From Sulfuritalea hydrogenivorans sk43H (GTDB taxonomy: Bacteria; Pseudomonadota; Gammaproteobacteria; Burkholderiales; Rhodocyclaceae): 64,000 nucleotides of DNA. Position 1 is the stretch's first letter. Each line of letters starts with the position of its first letter. Positions 59,743-64,000 of the stretch are shown here, piece after piece. Location: positions 2,790,001 through 2,854,000 of the forward strand of contig NZ_AP012547.1 in NCBI RefSeq assembly GCF_000828635.1, written 5' to 3'. The position numbers and the translations under genes are program-made. A model generated the notes under the pieces. That model saw only the letters and a program-made list of their open reading frames with translations, was not told the DNA's origin and did no database searches.

Positions 59743-62574
59743 ATGGAACTCGCCAAGAGCTTCGAACCCGCCGAAATCGAGCGGCGCTGGTACCCGATCT
59801 GGGAGTCGCGCGGCTATTTCGCCGCCGGGCTCGACACCGCAAAAACAGACAATTTCTGCATCCTGCTGCCGCCGCCGAACGTCACCGGCACGCTGCACAT
59901 GGGCCACGGCTTCAACCAGGCGATCATGGATTCGCTGACGCGCTACCACCGCATGCGCGGCGACAATACGCTGTGGCAGCCGGGCACCGACCACGCCGGC
60001 ATCGCGACGCAAATCGTGGTCGAGCGCCAGCTCGACGCGCAGGGCATTTCCCGCCACGATCTCGGGCGCGAATCCTTCCTGGAAAAAGTCTGGGAGTGGA
60101 AGGAGTACTCGGGCAACACCATCACCCGGCAGATGCGCCGCCTGGGCACCAGCCCGGACTGGTCGCGCGAACGCTTCACCATGGACGCCGGCTTGTCGAA
60201 GATCGTCACCGAGACCTTCGTCCGGCTCTACAACGAGGGCTTGATCTATCGCGGCAAGCGGCTGGTGAATTGGGATCCGAAGCTGCTTACCGCCGTGTCC
60301 GACCTCGAAGTCGTGAGCGAGGAGGAGGACGGCTTCATGTGGGAGATCCGCTATCCGTTTGTGGATGGCGAAGGCGTGGGCGAACTGATCGTCGCCACCA
60401 CGCGGCCGGAAACACTGCTGGGCGACGTAGCCGTGGCGGTGAATCCGGAGGACGAACGTTACGCGCATCTGGTCGGCAAACATGTGCATCTGCCGCTGTG
60501 CGGCCGCGAGATTCCGATCATTGCCGACAGCTATGTGGACAAGGAATTCGGCACCGGCTGCGTCAAGATCACGCCGGCACATGATTTCAACGACTGGCAG
60601 GTAGGCCATCGCCACGGCCTGGCGCCGATCTCGATCCTGACGCTGGACGCTCGCATCAACGAGCACGGACCCGAGAAATACCGGGGCATGGACCGCTACG
60701 AAGCGCGCAAGGCCGTGGTTGCCGACCTCGAAGCGCAAGGCCTGCTGGTCAGCACCAAGCCGCACAAGCTGATGGTGCCGCGCGGTGACCGCACCGGCGT
60801 GGTGATCGAGCCGATGCTCACCGACCAGTGGTTCGTCGCCATGACCAGGCCCGGGACCGATGGCAGCAGCATCGCCGGCAAGGCACTGGAATGCGTGGCC
60901 TCGGGCGAGATCCGCTTCGTCCCCGAGAACTGGGTCAATACCTACAACCAGTGGCTCAACAACATCCAGGACTGGTGCATTTCGCGCCAGCTCTGGTGGG
61001 GCCACCAGATTCCCGCCTGGTATGCGGACGACGGCCGCTTCTATGTCGCCCACGACGAAGCCGAGGCCTACGCACAAGCAAGGCGCGACGGCTACACGGG
61101 CGGTCTCGAACGCGATCCCGACGTGCTCGACACCTGGTACTCGTCGGCGCTGTGGCCCTTCTCGACGCTGGACTGGACGCCCGAATGGCCGGCCAAATCG
61201 AACACCGCGCTCGACCTCTACCTTCCTTCGACGGTGCTCGTCACCGGCTTCGACATCATCTTCTTCTGGGTGGCGCGCATGGTGATGATGACGAAACACA
61301 TCACCGGAAAGATCCCCTTCCGCGACGTCTATGTGCACGGCCTGATCCGCGACGCGGAAGGCCAAAAGATGTCGAAATCCAAGGGCAACGTGCTCGATCC
61401 GATCGACCTGATCGACGGCATCACGCTCGAAGAACTGGTGGCGAAGCGCACCACGGGGCTGATGAACCCCAGAGATGCGGCCAAGATCGAGAAGCGCACC
61501 CGCCGCGAATATCCGAACGGCATCCCCGGCTTCGGCACCGACGCGCTGCGCTTCACCTTCCTGTCGCTGGCGTCGCCCGGCCGCGACATCAAGTTCGACA
61601 TGCAGCGCTGCGAGGGCTATCGCAACTTCTGCAACAAGCTGTGGAACGCCTCGCGCTTCGTGCTGATGAACTGCGAAGGACAGGATTGCGGCCTCGCGCC
61701 GCACGGCTCGGACGCCTGCAACGCCACCTACCTCGACTTCTCCCAGGCCGATCGCTGGATTGTCAGCCGCCTGCAGAAGGTCGAGCACGAAGTCGAGCAG
61801 CACTATGCCGACTATCGCTTCGACCTGCTGGCCCGCGCGATTTACGAGTTTGTCTGGGACGAATACTGCGACTGGTATCTGGAGCTGGCCAAGGTGCAGG
61901 TGCAGCAGGGAAGCGGAGCGCAGCAGCGCGCCACGCGGCGCACCCTGGTGCGCGTGCTGGAAACCGTTCTGCGCCTCGCGCATCCGCTGATTCCCTTCAT
62001 CACCGAGGAACTCTGGCAGACCGTCGCGCCGATTGCCGGTCGCGCCGACGGCAGCGACATATCGCGTTCGATCATGTTGCAGCCCTACCCGAAAGCCGAA
62101 CTCGAACGCTGCGATGCCGACGCCGAAGCCTGGGTGGCGCGGCTCAAGGACATGATCAACGCCTGCCGCAGCCTGCGCGGCGAAATGAACATCTCCCCGG
62201 CGCAGAAAGTGCCGTTAGTCGGCGCTGGCGACACGGCGATTCTGAACGCCTACGCGCCTTACCTCGCAGCGCTGGCCAAGCTTTCCGAGGTCACCACGGC
62301 CGACGCGCTGCCCGATTCCGACGCACCGGTGCAGATCGTCGGCGACTTCCGCCTGATGCTGAAGATCGAGATCGACGTCGCCGCCGAGAAGGAGCGCATC
62401 GCCAGGGAAATCGCCCGCATCGAAGGCGAAATCGTCAAGGCGGAAAAGAAACTCGGCACTGAAAGCTTTGTCTCCCGCGCGCCCGCACAGGTGGTTGCGC
62501 AGGAGCGTGAACGGCTGCAAGGCTTTTCCTCGCTGCTGGAAAAACTTCAGGCGCAGTTCGCGCGATTGGGATGA
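59743..62574 (+). CDS. valS: Valyl-tRNA synthetase
   Basis: Protein of 943 aa, full length. Opens [30 protein letters not shown] motif in [17 protein letters not shown] (about 44-60), an editing domain with [19 protein letters not shown] and [12 protein letters not shown], then KMSKS in [20 protein letters not shown] (about 540). The anticodon-binding domain and a C-terminal coiled-coil arm ([30 protein letters not shown]) complete it. The segment [20 protein letters not shown] carries a dispersed repeat copy. Divergent from pcnB. Confidence 0.97.
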   Translation: MELAKSFEPAEIERRWYPIWESRGYFAAGLDTAKTDNFCILLPPPNVTGTLHMGHGFNQAIMDSLTRYHRMRGDNTLWQPGTDHAGIATQIVVERQLDAQGISRHDLGRESFLEKVWEWKEYSGNTITRQMRRLGTSPDWSRERFTMDAGLSKIVTETFVRLYNEGLIYRGKRLVNWDPKLLTAVSDLEVVSEEEDGFMWEIRYPFVDGEGVGELIVATTRPETLLGDVAVAVNPEDERYAHLVGKHVHLPLCGREIPIIADSYVDKEFGTGCVKITPAHDFNDWQVGHRHGLAPISILTLDARINEHGPEKYRGMDRYEARKAVVADLEAQGLLVSTKPHKLMVPRGDRTGVVIEPMLTDQWFVAMTRPGTDGSSIAGKALECVASGEIRFVPENWVNTYNQWLNNIQDWCISRQLWWGHQIPAWYADDGRFYVAHDEAEAYAQARRDGYTGGLERDPDVLDTWYSSALWPFSTLDWTPEWPAKSNTALDLYLPSTVLVTGFDIIFFWVARMVMMTKHITGKIPFRDVYVHGLIRDAEGQKMSKSKGNVLDPIDLIDGITLEELVAKRTTGLMNPRDAAKIEKRTRREYPNGIPGFGTDALRFTFLSLASPGRDIKFDMQRCEGYRNFCNKLWNASRFVLMNCEGQDCGLAPHGSDACNATYLDFSQADRWIVSRLQKVEHEVEQHYADYRFDLLARAIYEFVWDEYCDWYLELAKVQVQQGSGAQQRATRRTLVRVLETVLRLAHPLIPFITEELWQTVAPIAGRADGSDISRSIMLQPYPKAELERCDADAEAWVARLKDMINACRSLRGEMNISPAQKVPLVGAGDTAILNAYAPYLAALAKLSEVTTADALPDSDAPVQIVGDFRLMLKIEIDVAAEKERIAREIARIEGEIVKAEKKLGTESFVSRAPAQVVAQERERLQGFSSLLEKLQAQFARLG
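62217..62238 (+). repeat. Dispersed 22-bp repeat, copy in valS
   Basis: Perfect consensus match on the plus strand, encoding VGAGDTA in a surface loop of the ValS C-terminal region. Confidence 0.8.
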
Positions 62575-62581
62575 CGGAAAC

Positions 62582-62612
62582 AAACAGTCCGGCTCATGGC
62601 CGGACTGTTTGC
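62582..62612. terminator. Bidirectional terminator after valS
   Basis: A perfect 12-bp stem (AAACAGTCCGGC and complement, 5-base loop) between valS and the convergent periplasmic protein gene, with TTT on each outer side. Confidence 0.8.
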
Positions 62613-62636
62613 ATGGCAAACCGCGCTACGCAGTGA

Positions 62637-63548
62637 TCAGCGCGCGTCTTTCTTGCCGCCGACCGTCATGGCCAGTGCCTCGCGGATGGCCTCGGGCGAC
62701 TTCATGATGTTCATGAAGCTGTTGGCGCCCATCATTGACAGATCGGGAAAGCTGACCGCAATGCGGAAACGGGCGTACTGGCCGTAAACCTTGTTGTCCG
62801 ACACAAGGATGTCGTAGGGCAGGTGTGCGGCCGACTTCACGTCCTTGAAGTCGATTTCGCTCATCAGGTAGGCGTCGTCCATCATCTTGCTGTCACCCGT
62901 ACCCTTCATCGCCACGCCGAACAGGACTTCCTTCTTGCCAGCGACATCGACGCGATAAACCTTGGTCACGCCCTGCTTGCCAGCGGCCAGGCCGGCCTCG
63001 ACAGCCTTGACCGCCTCTTCGTGGCTGCCGTACTGGACGAACTCATTGAGCTCGTTGAAGTATTCCATGCCGAAGGCGTAGTGATACTTGCGCAACTGCG
63101 CCGCCGTCAGGCCCTTGGCGCCGAATTCCTCCACCTTGCCCAGCGCCGCCTGCAGTTTTGCCGCCGTGTCCTTGAGTTCGCCCGTCATGCGGTAGGCATT
63201 GGCCCAGTAGGGCGGATTGGTGTAGGACACCTGAACGTCGTTGCCGACCTTGACCACCGCCACGCGCATCGCCGCACCGAAGCCGCCATGCTCCGACTTG
63301 GCAGCGGTAGCGCGCAATTCGTCGTTGGTGACGCCGATAACGGTGGTGTTCGCGTAGGGCGAATAGCTGCCGGCCACGGTGAAGCCCGCCTTGCCCAGCG
63401 CGGCTCTGGTCGCTTCGACCTTCTGCGCCAAGTCGCCGGCGCCCTTTGAAGCCAGCACGAAAGGTTTCAGCACGGCATCCTGCGCGAACGCCACGGTGGT
63501 GCTCAACGCCAGGGCCAGCACACTCAGGATTTTGCGAATTTTGGACAT
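62637..63548 (-). CDS. Uncharacterised periplasmic protein
   Basis: Protein of 303 aa with a signal peptide (IRKILSVLALALSTTVAFAQ, residues 4-23). The mature N-terminal half (KGAGDLAQKVEATRAALGKAGFTVAGSYSPYANTTVIGVTNDELRATAA, then AAMRVAVVKVGNDVQVSYTNPPYWANAYRM) alternates strands and helices in a way reminiscent of DUF302 domains. The second half has FGMEYFNELNEFVQYGSHEEAVKAVEAGLA. A named family is not claimed. It lies downstream of the FadL/OmpP1 gene, separated by a hairpin. Confidence 0.7.
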   Translation of the reverse strand: MSKIRKILSVLALALSTTVAFAQDAVLKPFVLASKGAGDLAQKVEATRAALGKAGFTVAGSYSPYANTTVIGVTNDELRATAAKSEHGGFGAAMRVAVVKVGNDVQVSYTNPPYWANAYRMTGELKDTAAKLQAALGKVEEFGAKGLTAAQLRKYHYAFGMEYFNELNEFVQYGSHEEAVKAVEAGLAAGKQGVTKVYRVDVAGKKEVLFGVAMKGTGDSKMMDDAYLMSEIDFKDVKSAAHLPYDILVSDNKVYGQYARFRIAVSFPDLSMMGANSFMNIMKSPEAIREALAMTVGGKKDAR

Positions 63549-63595
63549 ATCTCTCCCCCTCGGGACAATTTGCGTTTTTGGAATTTGGATGAAAC

Positions 63596-63627
63596 AAGGG
63601 CTGAAAGCGTTGCCGCTTTCAGCCCTT
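63596..63627. terminator. Terminator downstream of FadL-like gene
   Basis: A perfect 14-bp stem (AAGGGCTGAAAGCG and complement, 4-base loop) with TTTT on the plus side and a weaker T-rich run on the minus side. It separates the porin gene from the periplasmic protein gene. Confidence 0.75.
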
Positions 63628-63661
63628 TTCGTTGATTACGTCATTCGACGCGATCAGCCGA

Positions 63662-64000
63662 TCAGAACTTCATGCCGTAGGCGATGCCCAGCGCGTTCTG
63701 ATGCATTTTCAGGTCGACGGGGTGGCCGCTCACCGCAACTGCTCCACCGCAACCAAACGCGACTACGCACCCGCCATTACCGGTACCGACACCCGTAACC
63801 TTCTTTTCGAAGGCATGCATGTAAGACAAGGACAGTTCCGACTTGTCGGCCAGCGTCCAAGTAGCGCCCAGAGTCAGGTGATCTTCAACCGTGGCCGGCG
63901 CCAGGATGTTGAAGAAAGTCTGGGTTGAACCGAGCGGCGTCTTGGCATGGTTATAACCGGCACGCAGCAGCAGGTTAGGCGCATATTGATAGCTCATGCC
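63662..64000 (-). CDS. OmpP1/FadL family outer-membrane protein, C-terminal part
   Basis: The gene enters from the right edge; 112 C-terminal residues are visible. They show alternating beta-strands of an outer-membrane barrel (LLLRAGYNHAKTPLGSTQTFFNILAPATVEDHLTLGATWTL, then SELSLSYMHAFEKKVTG) and end in MKF with the C-terminal Phe used in barrel assembly. The FNILAPATVEDHLTLG block is typical of FadL/OmpP1 transporters of hydrophobic compounds. A Gly/Cys-rich extracellular loop (GTGNGGCVVAFGCGG) is unusual. Confidence 0.85.
   Translation of the reverse strand, partial: GMSYQYAPNLLLRAGYNHAKTPLGSTQTFFNILAPATVEDHLTLGATWTLADKSELSLSYMHAFEKKVTGVGTGNGGCVVAFGCGGAVAVSGHPVDLKMHQNALGIAYGMKF

Noticed and set aside
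58480-61983. Very long minus-strand open frame (about 1167 codons) across valS and pcnB
   Set aside because: It is antisense to clearly recognisable ValS and PcnB, has no domain, and has the composition typical of a high-GC shadow frame.

Overview
The window is GC-rich, densely packed chromosomal DNA from a betaproteobacterium. Gene content points to the Rhodocyclales/Sterolibacteriaceae area, with a Sulfuritalea-like sulfur oxidiser as a plausible but unproven relative. Supporting observations are the rpsP-rimM-trmD-rplS order, the sigma factor/DUF3619/DUF3106/RDD cluster, a soxYZAXB cluster with monohaem SoxA, cytochrome c', and DUF2069, DUF2322 and DUF486 proteins. No rRNA, insertion sequence, prophage or CRISPR array was found. 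One tRNA-Leu(CAA) is present. Only one gap without an established gene exceeds 300 bases (8090-8406); it is read here as the leuA leader.

Layout. 1-5.6 kb: end of folE2; the minus-strand rpsP-rimM-trmD-rplS operon; pyrF; a divergent PilZ-like protein of unknown function; a BrkB-type membrane protein. 5.6-12.6 kb: wrbA and a DUF2069 membrane protein, then minus-strand leuA, pssA, ilvC, ilvN and ilvB (branched-chain amino acid synthesis). 12.7-19.9 kb: an ECF-like sigma factor, apparently with a CTG start, followed by DUF3619, DUF3106 and RDD genes; lptG-lptF facing pepA-holC; a glutathione transferase. 20-29.6 kb: purB, DUF2322, cytochrome c', cytochrome b561, secF-secD-yajC-tgt-queA, a Crp/Fnr regulator and tRNA-Leu. 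29.8-41.7 kb: kup, soxYZAX and soxB, a MacAB-type efflux system whose adaptor carries a Spy/CpxP-like helical insertion, a CYTH-CHAD protein and sixA. 41.8-45.6 kb: a MarR regulator, a lipoprotein, an aldo/keto reductase, an alpha/beta hydrolase and an AsmA-like protein. 45.6-55.2 kb: a signalling block with an EAL response regulator, a response regulator, a decayed response-regulator remnant and a multi-PAS histidine kinase, then a DEAD-box helicase, an FAH-family hydrolase, a CBS-DUF294 protein and a CheY-like protein. 55.2-64 kb: panD, panC, panB, a DUF486 protein, folK, pcnB, valS, a periplasmic protein and the end of a FadL/OmpP1 porin.

The strongest unexplained signal is a dispersed 22-bp sequence with core GTCGGCGCTGGCGRNACGGC. 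Eight near-identical copies (at least 21 of 22 consensus positions) lie inside eight unrelated genes: trmD, cytochrome b561, secF, queA, macA, the DEAD-box helicase, folK and valS. They encode VGAG(E/D/G)TA in one orientation and V(S/P)PAPT in the other, always in loops, linkers or tails. Its density, orientation-specific reading frame and tolerance sites resemble DNA uptake sequences or another proliferating chromosomal signal. Secondary points of interest are a leucine-rich leader ORF with a terminator upstream of leuA, the sigma factor CTG start, the response-regulator fossil, a terminator splitting soxYZAX from soxB, and a hairpin over the helicase ribosome-binding site.
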